From assembly GCA_938022935.1 (NCBI GenBank), contig CALIHL010000229.1, positions 1 through 35,650 of the forward strand: a stretch of 35,650 bases of DNA, written 5' to 3'. How positions within the stretch are numbered: the stretch's first letter is position 1; each line of letters begins with the position of its first letter. Positions 16,275 to 24,518 of the stretch are shown in pieces. The position numbers and the translations under genes are program-made. The DNA comes from an uncultured Saprospiraceae bacterium (GTDB lineage: Bacteria; Bacteroidota; Bacteroidia; Chitinophagales; Saprospiraceae). The notes beneath the pieces are model-generated. The model was not told the origin of the DNA and searched no databases. It saw only the letters and a list, made by a program, of their open reading frames with translations.

Positions 16275-16343
16275 TATAAGGTACTTCTTGTCATAACTTG
16301 AACTAAACGCTCAATTGCGCTATTAGTTTACTTTGAGTAAAGA

Positions 16344-16358
16344 TGACAAATTTTGTCA
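16344..16358. promoter_or_regulatory. Palindromic operator candidate between the MerR-type gene and bshA
   Basis: TGACAAA-T-TTTGTCA has perfect 7-bp arms around a single base. It sits 70 nt upstream of the regulator's start and 67 nt upstream of bshA. On the minus strand, TTTG about 18 nt upstream of TAAATAC precedes it, so the palindrome would overlap a possible transcription start of the regulator. Autoregulation is inferred. Confidence 0.5.
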
Positions 16359-16424
16359 GTATTTATCCTTGATCTGTACAATACAAATAGTACCACGCAG
16401 TTTTGGGATAACTAAGCGTATAAT

Positions 16425-17561
16425 ATGAAGATCGGAATCGTGTGTTATCCCACATTTGGCGGAAGCGGAGTTGTGGCTACAGAGTTAGGGATTAATCTAG
16501 CCGAACGTGGCCATGAGGTGCACTTCATAACCTATGAGCGCCCAGTGAGATTAGATGTCTTCAGAGGCAATGTGTTTTATCATGAGGTGCTACCATTTAA
16601 GTACTCATTGTTTAAGTATACACCCTATGAGACGACGCTTGCTGGCAAGATGGTCGATGTTGCGATCAATGAACAGTTAGATGTACTTCATGTACATTAT
16701 GCGATTCCTCATGCTTCCGTCGCATATCTTGCTAAGCAGATACTAAAGAGCAAGGGCATTACAATGCCATTTATCACGACGCTGCATGGTACAGATATCA
16801 CACTGATTGGTAAAGATCCAGCACTGAAGCCCGTAGTAGAGTTTAGTATCAATAATAGTGATGGAGTAACAGCGGTATCTAACTTCTTGAAGGATGCTAC
16901 TTATGAGAACTTCACGATTGATAAGGATATCGAAGTGATCTATAACTTCATAGACTTTGAGAAGTTTGCGAAGACGGATAAGGACCACTTTAAGAAGGCT
17001 ATTGCCCCAGATGATGAAAAGATCTTAGTCCATATATCCAACTTTAGATCAGTGAAGAGAGCTGAAGATGCGCTTTACATATTTCAAAAAGTAATGAAGG
17101 AGATCCCATCTAAGTTGATGATGATCGGTGATGGTCCTGAGCGTGCCAAGCTTGAGATACTCTGCCGAGAGATAGGGCTTTGTGATCAGATCAGATTCTT
17201 GGGTAAGCAAGGCGCTATAGAAGAGTTGTTGTCAGTATCTGACCTGTTCTTGCTTCCTTCGTCTAACGAAAGTTTTGGTCTCGCTGCTTTAGAAGCAATG
17301 GCCCTCGAAGTACCAGTTGTTAGCTCTAACGCTGGCGGTATACCCGAAGTTAATGTAGATGGACTTACAGGCTATCTCTGCGAGATCGGAGATGTAGACT
17401 GTATGGCTCAGAAAGCCATCCATATACTATCTGATACAGATCGGCATGCTACCTTCCGTGCTAATGCATTTGCGCAAGCGCAGACCTTTGATGTCAAGAA
17501 GATCACACCACAATACGAAGCTTTATATGAGCGCGTCATCAACGCTACAGTACCAGCCTAA
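16425..17561 (+). CDS. bshA: N-acetyl-alpha-D-glucosaminyl L-malate synthase (bacillithiol synthesis)
   Basis: A 378-aa GT4 glycosyltransferase that joins GlcNAc from UDP-GlcNAc to L-malate, the first step of bacillithiol synthesis. The N-terminus MKIGIVCYPTFGGSGVVATELG is typical of BshA, as are HFITYERPVRLD and LHVHYAIPHA. The C-terminal domain contains ESFGLAALEAMALEVPVVSSNAGGIPEV, with the GT4 ExxxxxxxE motif. The length is standard (about 375 aa). The deacetylase and cysteine-adding enzymes are not in this window. It diverges from the MerR-type regulator across a 150-nt gap with a palindrome. Confidence 0.95.
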   Translation: MKIGIVCYPTFGGSGVVATELGINLAERGHEVHFITYERPVRLDVFRGNVFYHEVLPFKYSLFKYTPYETTLAGKMVDVAINEQLDVLHVHYAIPHASVAYLAKQILKSKGITMPFITTLHGTDITLIGKDPALKPVVEFSINNSDGVTAVSNFLKDATYENFTIDKDIEVIYNFIDFEKFAKTDKDHFKKAIAPDDEKILVHISNFRSVKRAEDALYIFQKVMKEIPSKLMMIGDGPERAKLEILCREIGLCDQIRFLGKQGAIEELLSVSDLFLLPSSNESFGLAALEAMALEVPVVSSNAGGIPEVNVDGLTGYLCEIGDVDCMAQKAIHILSDTDRHATFRANAFAQAQTFDVKKITPQYEALYERVINATVPA

Positions 17562-17627
17562 AATATCCTCAAGCACATCGTCCATAGGCTCTAGTCCATT
17601 CTCTTAGCCATTGTTCTTGGGTTCTGT

Positions 17628-17635
17628 TACATTTG
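17628..17635 (+). promoter_or_regulatory. Putative -7 element upstream of the 485-aa gene
   Basis: TACATTTG fits TAnnTTTG. The predicted leader contains a possible imperfect hairpin (GATATTATCG at 17651-17660 with CGGATGATATC at 17675-17685). The -33 element is not clear. Confidence 0.4.
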
Positions 17636-17710
17636 TGATAATTCATATATGATATTATCGTTCAATCATTATTACGGATGATATCTATAGTTAAGCGGTA
17701 GCAAGAGGAC

Positions 17711-19168
17711 ATGAGACAAGTACTAAAGACAGAACAGAAGGCCTTAGAGATTAATCTCAATGATCGCATCTATGGCACATTTGCTGAGATTGGAGCAGGG
17801 CAGGAGGTAGCAAGACACTTTTTTCAAGTTGGAGCGGCTGCAGGAACGATCGCTAAGACGATGTCCGCTTACGACAAGACTTACTCTGATCGTATCTATG
17901 GGACCGATGGCAAGAGTCGCTATGTAAGTGAGAACAGACTCTACAAGATGCTCGATCATGAGTACAAACTGATCGAAGAGCGACTTATGGGTTCTCGTCC
18001 AGGGACAAACTACTTTGTATTTGCGGATACAGTATCTGCGATCAACTATGCTCGTACGATAAAGGGTAATGGTTGGATAGGGATGAGATTTCAACATTTT
18101 CCAGGCTCTGAGCCAAATGATGTCTTGATGCATGTCAAGATGTTGGATAAGAACAATAGACAACAACAAGAAGCCATCGGTATCCTTGGAGTCAATCTGA
18201 TATACGCTTGTTATCATGCTCGCGATAGTCAAGAGGAGTTTGTCCAGTCTTTATTGGATGGATTGAAGAGTCGAGTCTCGATCGATATGATCAGAACCAA
18301 GGGTCAAGCTTTTGAAAATTATGACAATCGAATGTTGTGCATGTATATGGTAAAGCACAACCTTACAGAAGTCGCCATCTTCAATAAAGACAAAGTAAGT
18401 ATCCATGCATCTGAGTTTTTATACCGCAAAAGTGTAATGGTCGTCCGTGGCCATTTTAGACCTCCAACATTAGTGACGCAAGATGCTTTTGAAAAGTCGT
18501 TTGAGCAATTTAAAAATGAAGAAGGCTATGAACCCGAAAGCGCTCGACTTGTAGCAGAGATCACAATGGACAATCTGCTGCGATTTGGTCCTTTGGATGA
18601 GAAGGACTATCTCGATAGAACAGAGATGCTTTGTGCGCTTGGTTTGACTGTGATCATTTCTAATTGTAGTAATCACCAGAAGCTGATCAACTACCTTTCT
18701 GATTATAAAATCAATCGTCTTGGTATCGTCATTGGTGTCTATGAACTACAAGCACTGATCAAGGAAAAGTATGAAAACAATAAGGATGGCCGACTACTAA
18801 CAGCATTCGGAGAGTTGTTCAGTCGTAACATAACTGTGTATGCTTACCCCGCATTAGAAAGAGAAGATGATACATTGGTCAATGTAAAGGAGTTGCCGGT
18901 GCCAGAAGAGATTAGTTTTTTATATCAGCACTTGCTCAATAGCAGACAGATCATCCAAGTAGAGAATCCTAATAAGGAATTACTCAACATTATACCTTAT
19001 AAAGTTTTTGAAGATATAGGCAATGGCAAAGATGGAAGTTGGGAGTCTTGTCTGCCAGCTGTATTGCCACCTATTATAAAAGCCAATAAGAGCTTTGGCT
19101 ATGGTAGGGATGAAGACCCATTTGAGTATGACAAGACCGATGGTCGAGATGCCGAATATTATAATTAG
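17711..19168 (+). CDS. Conserved 485-aa protein of unknown function
   Basis: Soluble, with no signal peptide or membrane helix. The very regular N-terminus (LKTEQKALEINLN, YGTFAEIGAGQEVARHFFQ) is one I remember from proteins shared by Bacteroidota and other bacteria. From memory, these carry unreliable automatic names such as TonB-dependent receptor or nicotinate-nucleotide adenylyltransferase. I see neither a beta-barrel pattern nor a nucleotidyltransferase HxGH motif, so neither name is adopted. The C-terminus is Asp/Glu/Tyr-rich. It is followed after 17 nt by the VanY-like lipoprotein and is probably co-transcribed with it. Function unknown. Confidence 0.85.
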   Translation: MRQVLKTEQKALEINLNDRIYGTFAEIGAGQEVARHFFQVGAAAGTIAKTMSAYDKTYSDRIYGTDGKSRYVSENRLYKMLDHEYKLIEERLMGSRPGTNYFVFADTVSAINYARTIKGNGWIGMRFQHFPGSEPNDVLMHVKMLDKNNRQQQEAIGILGVNLIYACYHARDSQEEFVQSLLDGLKSRVSIDMIRTKGQAFENYDNRMLCMYMVKHNLTEVAIFNKDKVSIHASEFLYRKSVMVVRGHFRPPTLVTQDAFEKSFEQFKNEEGYEPESARLVAEITMDNLLRFGPLDEKDYLDRTEMLCALGLTVIISNCSNHQKLINYLSDYKINRLGIVIGVYELQALIKEKYENNKDGRLLTAFGELFSRNITVYAYPALEREDDTLVNVKELPVPEEISFLYQHLLNSRQIIQVENPNKELLNIIPYKVFEDIGNGKDGSWESCLPAVLPPIIKANKSFGYGRDEDPFEYDKTDGRDAEYYN

Positions 19169-19185
19169 AAACTTTTAACACTGCG

Positions 19186-19992
19186 ATGCTAATTAGATTA
19201 AAAAATAGTTCTGTTTTCAATTATGCTTTAGTAGTAGCAGGATGGAGTATAATGTTAGCTGCTTGTCAACAAAAAGAAAAACCTGTGGCACCTTCTAAAG
19301 AACCAAAAGTAGAAACTTCGCTTCCCGCTTGGATCACCAAGGATTATGCTATGGGCAACTTTGATCCAAAGAGCCATAAAGACTTTCAAGTTATCGAGGG
19401 ACAGTACGCAGATCGAGAAGGCTTATATCTTCACAAGCAGACATTGTCTGATTTTATAAGAATGTGGGAAGCCGCGAGAGCAGATGGTGTGGACTTAGTT
19501 ATAAAAAGTGCGACGCGTAATTTTAACTATCAGAAGGGCATCTGGGAGCGCAAGTGGAATGGGGAAACGCAACTCTCAGATGGAACCAAAGCAAGCGATG
19601 AAGTCGACCCTGAGAAGAGAGCAATAAAGATATTATTGTATAGTTCTATGCCAGGCACTTCAAGACACCACTGGGGAACAGATATAGATCTTAATAACTT
19701 CAACAATAGTTATTTTGAATCAGGAGCAGGCTTGAAAGTTTATGATTGGTTACAAAGTCATGCTTCATCATATGGCTTTTGCCAACCGTACACAGATAAG
19801 TCAAGTGGCCGTACAGGATATGAAGAAGAAAAGTGGCATTGGTCCTATGTACCATTGTCAAAGGACTTGACGCGGTTTTGTAAGCAGCAGTTGGACAATG
19901 AAGATATCAGTGGGTTTGAAGGAAGTGAGGTGGCAACATCAGTTAATATGTTGGATAACTATATCTTAGGTATAGGACCAGATTGTCTTTAG
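19186..19992 (+). CDS. VanY-like D-alanyl-D-alanine carboxypeptidase lipoprotein (M15)
   Basis: A 268-aa lipoprotein with lipobox LAAC (Cys27). The M15B zinc site is complete by pattern: S-R-H-x-x-G-x-x-x-D at 159-168 (His161, Asp168), and EKWHW at 215-219 (Glu215 as general base, His218 as ligand). It would trim the terminal D-Ala from peptidoglycan stem peptides in the periplasm. The C-terminal extension of about 40 residues after the catalytic core has no clear match. It lies between the unknown 485-aa gene and an SRPBCC gene, with 17- and 26-nt gaps. Confidence 0.9.
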   Translation: MLIRLKNSSVFNYALVVAGWSIMLAACQQKEKPVAPSKEPKVETSLPAWITKDYAMGNFDPKSHKDFQVIEGQYADREGLYLHKQTLSDFIRMWEAARADGVDLVIKSATRNFNYQKGIWERKWNGETQLSDGTKASDEVDPEKRAIKILLYSSMPGTSRHHWGTDIDLNNFNNSYFESGAGLKVYDWLQSHASSYGFCQPYTDKSSGRTGYEEEKWHWSYVPLSKDLTRFCKQQLDNEDISGFEGSEVATSVNMLDNYILGIGPDCL

Positions 19993-20018
19993 ATAAATAT
20001 GAAACTTCAGTTTTAGAT

Positions 20019-20456
20019 ATGAGCTCATTTACAGTAAGTGTAGAAGTCAAGGTTGATGTCAATCATGCCTGGGAGTTCTACTTTAATCAGATCGGTTCTT
20101 GGTGGCCAAAGGATTATTATACTTCCATGAAGACAAAACGATTTATCATTGATACCTTCATAGGAGGCAAAGCGTATGAAGATCATGGAGAGGGTGGAGG
20201 GCTGATATGGGGCGATGTCATTGGTGTAGATTATCCCAACAGTTTGCAGTTAAAAGGCAGTCTTACAAAAGAGTTCGGTGGCCCAGCAACGACATATGAA
20301 AAGTTCACATTTGAGGGGATGGAAGGTGGTACGAGGCTATCGTATACCGCAGACTTCATAGGAACGACCACAGAAAGAAGCGTCAAATCCCTAAAAGATG
20401 GATGGAATAACCTGCTAAAAGTCCATTTTAAGGGCTATTGTGCTAATAAAGAGTAA
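20019..20456 (+). CDS. SRPBCC (AHSA1/START-like) ligand-binding protein
   Basis: A 145-aa cytoplasmic protein. The pattern VEVKVDVNHAWEFYFNQ ... WGDVIGVDYPNSLQLKG ... TYEKFTFEG ... GTRLSYTADF fits the SRPBCC fold, which binds hydrophobic ligands; the Ahsa1 group is closest. No ligand can be predicted. The open frame reaches back to a TTG at 19983 inside the VanY gene; I prefer the ATG at 20019, because the fold begins there. It is the last gene of a likely three-gene unit. Confidence 0.8.
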   Translation: MSSFTVSVEVKVDVNHAWEFYFNQIGSWWPKDYYTSMKTKRFIIDTFIGGKAYEDHGEGGGLIWGDVIGVDYPNSLQLKGSLTKEFGGPATTYEKFTFEGMEGGTRLSYTADFIGTTTERSVKSLKDGWNNLLKVHFKGYCANKE

Positions 20457-20472
20457 GAATCCCGACCTACTC

Positions 20473-20503
20473 TTTCAAGTATCGTTAAAGCGTATTATCT
20501 TTG
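20473..20503 (+). promoter_or_regulatory. Promoter of rpmE
   Basis: TTTC (20473-20476), a 19-nt spacer and TATCTTTG (20496-20503). The element continues as GCGCTCC, as at the rpsF promoter. Confidence 0.7.
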
Positions 20504-20527
20504 CGCTCCTTTTAAAAAAGATCTACA

Positions 20528-20854
20528 ATGAAAAAAGATATCCATCCTTCTAACTATAGAAAAGTAGTATTCCAAGACTTGTCTAACAATGAGACTTGGA
20601 TCACGCATTCATGTGTGAACACTAAGGATACGATCACGCACGAAGATGGTAACGAATATCCATTGGTAAAGCTTGAGATATCTAACAAGTCACATCCTTT
20701 CTTCACAGGTAAGATGAAGTTTGTTGATACAGCAGGACGTATCGATAAGTTTAACAAGAAGTTTGCGAAGTTCGCAAAGAAAAAAGCACCTGCGGCGGCA
20801 GAGGCTACAACTGAGACTGCAGCAGAAGCGGCTCCGGAGGCACCAGCGGAATAA
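20528..20854 (+). CDS. rpmE2: 50S ribosomal protein L31 type B with Ala/Glu-rich tail
   Basis: A 108-aa protein. The L31 core ([42 protein letters not shown]) is of the zinc-free type B, since no CxxC pair is present. After about residue 82 there is a tail of Lys, then Ala/Glu/Thr/Pro repeats, absent from short L31 proteins. It follows its own promoter and precedes a terminator at 20879-20906. Confidence 0.95.
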   Translation: MKKDIHPSNYRKVVFQDLSNNETWITHSCVNTKDTITHEDGNEYPLVKLEISNKSHPFFTGKMKFVDTAGRIDKFNKKFAKFAKKKAPAAAEATTETAAEAAPEAPAE

Positions 20855-20878
20855 TTCAAAATCAAAAATATATAAAGG

Positions 20879-20906
20879 ACCTCGTCTCTATGGCGGGGTT
20901 TTTTTC
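20879..20906 (+). terminator. Rho-independent terminator after rpmE
   Basis: ACCTCG (20879-20884) pairs with CGGGGT (20894-20899, one T-G wobble) and runs into eight T residues. It ends 15 nt before the next start codon, so it may act as a partial terminator. Confidence 0.8.
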
Positions 20907-20921
20907 GTTAAACTCATATCT

Positions 20922-22097
20922 ATGGTGCCAAAACAGGTTCATATAGTCTTCTTTGATAGTCATGAGCGAGAGCAACTATTGCCCTTGACTTATCTAAGAT
21001 CCACTGCTGATCTTATGGTAGGTATGAGGACGATCAAAGAGAAGTGGATGGATAGCTTTGATGCAGGTTATTCGATAGTGACACCAGCCTATCTTCAGGG
21101 ATTGTATCCACTTATAGATCTGGACAAGGATAGTGAGTGCTTATATATCAATGGTGCTAGTCTACCGAGTACTAACTTGATCAAAGCGATTATAGCGCTC
21201 CAGGCAAATGAAGGTCTAAAGAAGGGTGAACAACTGATAGCGCTCAAAGCACAAATGAAACAAGGGTGTACACCAGAAGATGTAGTCCAATTATTTGACG
21301 AAAGTCAAATCAAAGAAGTAGCTGCTACTGTGATCAGTTATCCTGAAGATATCTTAACAATGAGTCGATCCGAGTTTTTGAAGGACTATGAGATCATGAC
21401 AAGAGAGAAGACATCTCAGGCGCTAGATCCGTCCTCTAAGCATAGAGGAAACGACTTGTTTATAGGCCACAATACAAAGATTTATGATGCCATCATTAAT
21501 ACTGAAGAAGGACCAGTCTATATCGATGACGATGTCGAAGTCATGGAAAATGCCGTCATCAAAGGCCCAGTATACATCGGCAAAAGAACGAAGATCCATG
21601 TGGGCGCAAAGGTCTATGCTGATACCATGTTAGGGGAACAATGTCGTATCGGTGGTGAGATAAAACGAACAACCATCTTTGGCTTCTCTAATAAAGCTCA
21701 CGAAGGCTATCTGGGTGATTCTGTATTGGGCAAGTGGTGTAATCTGGGAGCAGATACCAATAATTCTAACCTCAAGAACACCTATGGGTTGATCAGCTTG
21801 TGGGATCTATCCACGCAGTCTTATAGGACTACGGATCGTAACTTTCTAGGTATGATCGTAGGAGATCATACTATGGCTGCTATCAATACTTCCTTTAATA
21901 CGGGCACTGTGACGGGCGTCTTTAGCAACATATTGGACAGGGCTCCGGATAGATTTATGCCTTCCTTTAGTTGGGGCAAGGAAGCCGTTTATAAAGTTGA
22001 TAAAGCAATCTCTGTTGCGAAGACTGTATTTGACCGTCGCTCTCTGAAGATGGCAGATGCTTATGAATCAGCAATCAGACATATAGCCTCTTCATGA
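20922..22097 (+). CDS. Alternative bacterial GlmU: sugar nucleotidyltransferase with left-handed beta-helix
   Basis: A 391-aa protein of the GlmU-like family typical of Bacteroidota (alt_bact_glmU as I recall it). It is expected to acetylate glucosamine-1-phosphate and/or form UDP-GlcNAc for cell-wall and surface polymers. The N-terminus VHIVFFDSHEREQLLPLTYLR replaces the usual pyrophosphorylase start. Residues about 180-330 carry hexapeptide repeats (VEVMENAVIKGPVYIGKRTKIHVGAKV, then IGGEIKRTTIFGFSNKAHEGYLGDSVLG and NLGADTNNSNLKN). The open frame extends to 20721, but the upstream part is antisense-like noise over rpmE. The ATG at 20922 is chosen. Confidence 0.88.
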   Translation: MVPKQVHIVFFDSHEREQLLPLTYLRSTADLMVGMRTIKEKWMDSFDAGYSIVTPAYLQGLYPLIDLDKDSECLYINGASLPSTNLIKAIIALQANEGLKKGEQLIALKAQMKQGCTPEDVVQLFDESQIKEVAATVISYPEDILTMSRSEFLKDYEIMTREKTSQALDPSSKHRGNDLFIGHNTKIYDAIINTEEGPVYIDDDVEVMENAVIKGPVYIGKRTKIHVGAKVYADTMLGEQCRIGGEIKRTTIFGFSNKAHEGYLGDSVLGKWCNLGADTNNSNLKNTYGLISLWDLSTQSYRTTDRNFLGMIVGDHTMAAINTSFNTGTVTGVFSNILDRAPDRFMPSFSWGKEAVYKVDKAISVAKTVFDRRSLKMADAYESAIRHIASS

Positions 22098-22774
22098 TAG
22101 CTTTTGTAAAACGACTGTTTAGCTATCTATGGGATATACAAGTAGACTATCGGCAGTCGGAAATCAATGGGGACCTTATCGTCTTTTTGTCCAAGGGACG
22201 CTATCAACTTTGTACCGCCAATGCTATCTACTCTTTTGAAGATCGCTATGATAACTTTGGTAACATCTTTAGAAGTGAGTTTGATTTTAGTCACCTCAAG
22301 GGAAATAAAGTCTTAGTTCTAGGCCTAGGTCTAGGCAGCGTGCCGATCACACTGGATATGGTAAGACCCGGTCAGTGGGACTTTACTGCAGTTGAGATCG
22401 ATGATGCTGTTTGTGAGTTAGCTGCTTTGTATGGTTATCCAAAGATCAAGTCTCCTATTGATACTCGGGTTGGAGATGCATTGGTTTTTGTAAAGACAAA
22501 TGAAGAGCAGTTTGACCTGATCTGTCTCGATCTCTTTATAGATGATATCATGCCAGAAGCAAGTATGGAGCTATCGTTTTTAGAAGACTTGAAGAAGGCG
22601 CTTGCACCGAGAGGTGTCATCATTGCTAATACCTTAGCATTTACAGAAGAGCACAAGGAAAAGTCTGAAGCATTCTTTTCTGAAAAGTTCTTAGTAGTCT
22701 TCCCCGAAGCAAAGCTTAAGTACACACATCTCAACAACATGTTAATAAGCGATAAAAATTATCTAGTGGCTTAA
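22094..22774 (+). CDS. Spermidine-synthase-like SAM-dependent methyltransferase fold protein
   Basis: A 226-aa Rossmann-fold protein. VLVLGLGLGSVP (about 73-84) is the SAM-binding motif I. An acidic residue after the next strand (AVEIDD) and VGDALVFV follow, and DLICLDLF marks the catalytic-strand region. The pattern resembles spermidine synthase relatives, but the substrate residues for polyamines cannot be confirmed. It overlaps the alternative glmU gene by 4 nt (ATGA), so translation is coupled. Actual substrate unknown. Confidence 0.8.
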   Translation: MIAFVKRLFSYLWDIQVDYRQSEINGDLIVFLSKGRYQLCTANAIYSFEDRYDNFGNIFRSEFDFSHLKGNKVLVLGLGLGSVPITLDMVRPGQWDFTAVEIDDAVCELAALYGYPKIKSPIDTRVGDALVFVKTNEEQFDLICLDLFIDDIMPEASMELSFLEDLKKALAPRGVIIANTLAFTEEHKEKSEAFFSEKFLVVFPEAKLKYTHLNNMLISDKNYLVA

Positions 22775-22800
22775 CCCAACATGGAGCGCAAGACGAGCGT

Positions 22801-22824
22801 ATAGTACTTAAGAAGTTGTACTAT
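22801..22824 (+). promoter_or_regulatory. Inverted repeat overlapping a start codon
   Basis: ATAGTAC (22801-22807) and GTACTAT (22818-22824) are perfect 7-bp arms around a 10-nt loop. The right arm includes the first two bases of the ATG at 22823, so the folded leader would hide the start codon. Confidence 0.45.
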
Positions 22825-23140
22825 GAAAATCATAACATCCATTCTACTACTCCTCTTACTTGTCTCTTGCACAGAGTCTAATACTGACTGTATCGATAGA
22901 ATGAAAGACGAGTTCATCACACAAAACTCAGAGCGCGACTTTACTTTCATCTATGAGTTTGAGCAAGATGGAGAACAGTACTACATCTTTGATAACGGAG
23001 TAGCTTTTGACGCCATAGCAGTAGTCCTTAATGAAGATTGTGATTCAGTATGTTCATTTGGCGGATTTAGGACTAACAACCCTGATCCATGTACAGATTA
23101 CCAAAATGGTATCAATAGCGCTCGCCAGATCTGGCCTTAG
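22823..23140 (+). CDS. Small cysteine-containing lipoprotein, unknown
   Basis: A 105-aa lipoprotein with lipobox LVSC (Cys16). The mature part has four further cysteines (Cys23, the CDSVC pair and DPC), which could form two disulfides. FIYEFEQDGEQYYIFD and SFGGF are the recognisable stretches. It resembles small Bacteroidota lipoproteins of the DUF6970 kind, from memory and unverified. It stands after the methyltransferase with a 48-nt gap and has a hairpin over its start codon. Confidence 0.75.
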   Translation: MKIITSILLLLLLVSCTESNTDCIDRMKDEFITQNSERDFTFIYEFEQDGEQYYIFDNGVAFDAIAVVLNEDCDSVCSFGGFRTNNPDPCTDYQNGINSARQIWP

Positions 23141-23262
23141 TAATTAGAGTAGCTTCAGTACTTCTATTCTCTATAATTTGTCTGCTGAACGATCATCGCA
23201 GTGTTGCCATTAATTAGTAAAGCGCTCGGCTAAAGTTTCCATACTTTTACAAAAAGACTGTC

Positions 23263-24486
23263 ATGGCAAAGGAGCGAGAATTTGATGTAATCATATGGGG
23301 CGCATCAGGATTTACAGGAAGACTGGTTGCAGAGTATCTGATATCAAAATATGATGACGAAGATCTCAAATGGGCCATGGCGGGCCGTAACCAACAAAAA
23401 CTCGAAGAAGTAAGAAGCTCGATCTCAGGTGATCGCATCCCTATCATCATTGCTGATAGTATGGATAGTGCTTCGCTCGATGCTATGACCAGTAGAGCGA
23501 AGGTCATATGTACTACCGTTGGTCCATATGCCAAGTACGGCTCTAAGCTGGTCACATCATGTATTGCGCATAAAACTGACTACTGTGATCTAACAGGAGA
23601 GGTCCAGTGGATGCGCAAGATGATCGACCAACACCACGATCAAGCAAAGGCCAGTGGCACAAGAATCGTCCATACTTGTGGCTTTGATTCTGTTCCATCG
23701 GATATGGGTGTTTACTTTCTGCAAAGAGAGATCAACAAGGATAAGGGTGCTTATGCTGAGCATATAAAGATGAGAGTGAAAGCAATGAAGGGCGGCATGA
23801 GTGGAGGCACCTATGCAAGCCTGAGTTATGTCATGGAAGAAGCAGCCAAGGACAGATCTATATATAAAACACTATTCGACCCATACGGTCTCAATCCGAA
23901 TGATGGAAAGCGTGGTGAGGATAAGCCTGATCTTGCTAAGGTTGTTTATGAGAAGGAATCTAAGTCTTGGCTTGCACCATTTATCATGGCAGGTATCAAT
24001 ACTAAGGTGGTAAGAAGGAGTCACGCCTTATCAGGCTATCCATATGGTCCATCTTTCAAATATGACGAGGCGATGATGACTGGAGGTGGCTTTTCTGGTC
24101 GAGCCAAAGGCTTGGTGACAGCTGGTGCGATGGGGATTATGATGGCAGGTAAGCCTGGATCGTTATTAAAAAAAGTAACAGATAAAGTTTTGCCAGGTCC
24201 AGGAGAAGGGCCGAACAAACAAGAGCGTGAGAATGGCTTTTATAATCTGAAGCTTTTTGCCACGATGCCCGATGGCACATTGGTTCAGGGTAAAGTAACT
24301 GGAGATAAAGACCCTGGCTATGGCTCTACATCTAAGATGCTTGGAGAGGCGGCAGTCTGTCTTGCCAAAGATAGAGATCAATGCCCAGATGTTGCAGGCA
24401 TGCTCACTCCGTCTACAGCTATGGGAGATACTTACTTAGATAGATTAGTTAACAATGCTGGTCTTACTTTTGACTATCATAAATAA
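23263..24486 (+). CDS. Saccharopine dehydrogenase / trans-acting enoyl reductase-like protein
   Basis: A 407-aa NAD(P)-dependent oxidoreductase-like protein. The nucleotide-binding motif is FDVIIWGASGFTGRLVAEYL (residues 6-25). VGPYAKYGSKLV, DYCDLTGE and HTCGFDSVPSDMG are hallmarks of the saccharopine-dehydrogenase NADP-binding family, close to the trans-acting enoyl reductases of lipid synthesis. There is no membrane signal. The substrate cannot be assigned; the family includes lipid and amino-acid enzymes. It lies 32 nt upstream of the amidohydrolase. Confidence 0.9.
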   Translation: MAKEREFDVIIWGASGFTGRLVAEYLISKYDDEDLKWAMAGRNQQKLEEVRSSISGDRIPIIIADSMDSASLDAMTSRAKVICTTVGPYAKYGSKLVTSCIAHKTDYCDLTGEVQWMRKMIDQHHDQAKASGTRIVHTCGFDSVPSDMGVYFLQREINKDKGAYAEHIKMRVKAMKGGMSGGTYASLSYVMEEAAKDRSIYKTLFDPYGLNPNDGKRGEDKPDLAKVVYEKESKSWLAPFIMAGINTKVVRRSHALSGYPYGPSFKYDEAMMTGGGFSGRAKGLVTAGAMGIMMAGKPGSLLKKVTDKVLPGPGEGPNKQERENGFYNLKLFATMPDGTLVQGKVTGDKDPGYGSTSKMLGEAAVCLAKDRDQCPDVAGMLTPSTAMGDTYLDRLVNNAGLTFDYHK

Positions 24487-24518
24487 AATTTGCTAATTGT
24501 AATTATAAAATATTGACA

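Noticed and set aside
20721-20921. N-terminal extension of the alternative glmU gene
   Set aside because: It is a Leu/Arg/Gln-rich frame shadowing rpmE and the terminator. The conserved N-terminus starts at 20922.
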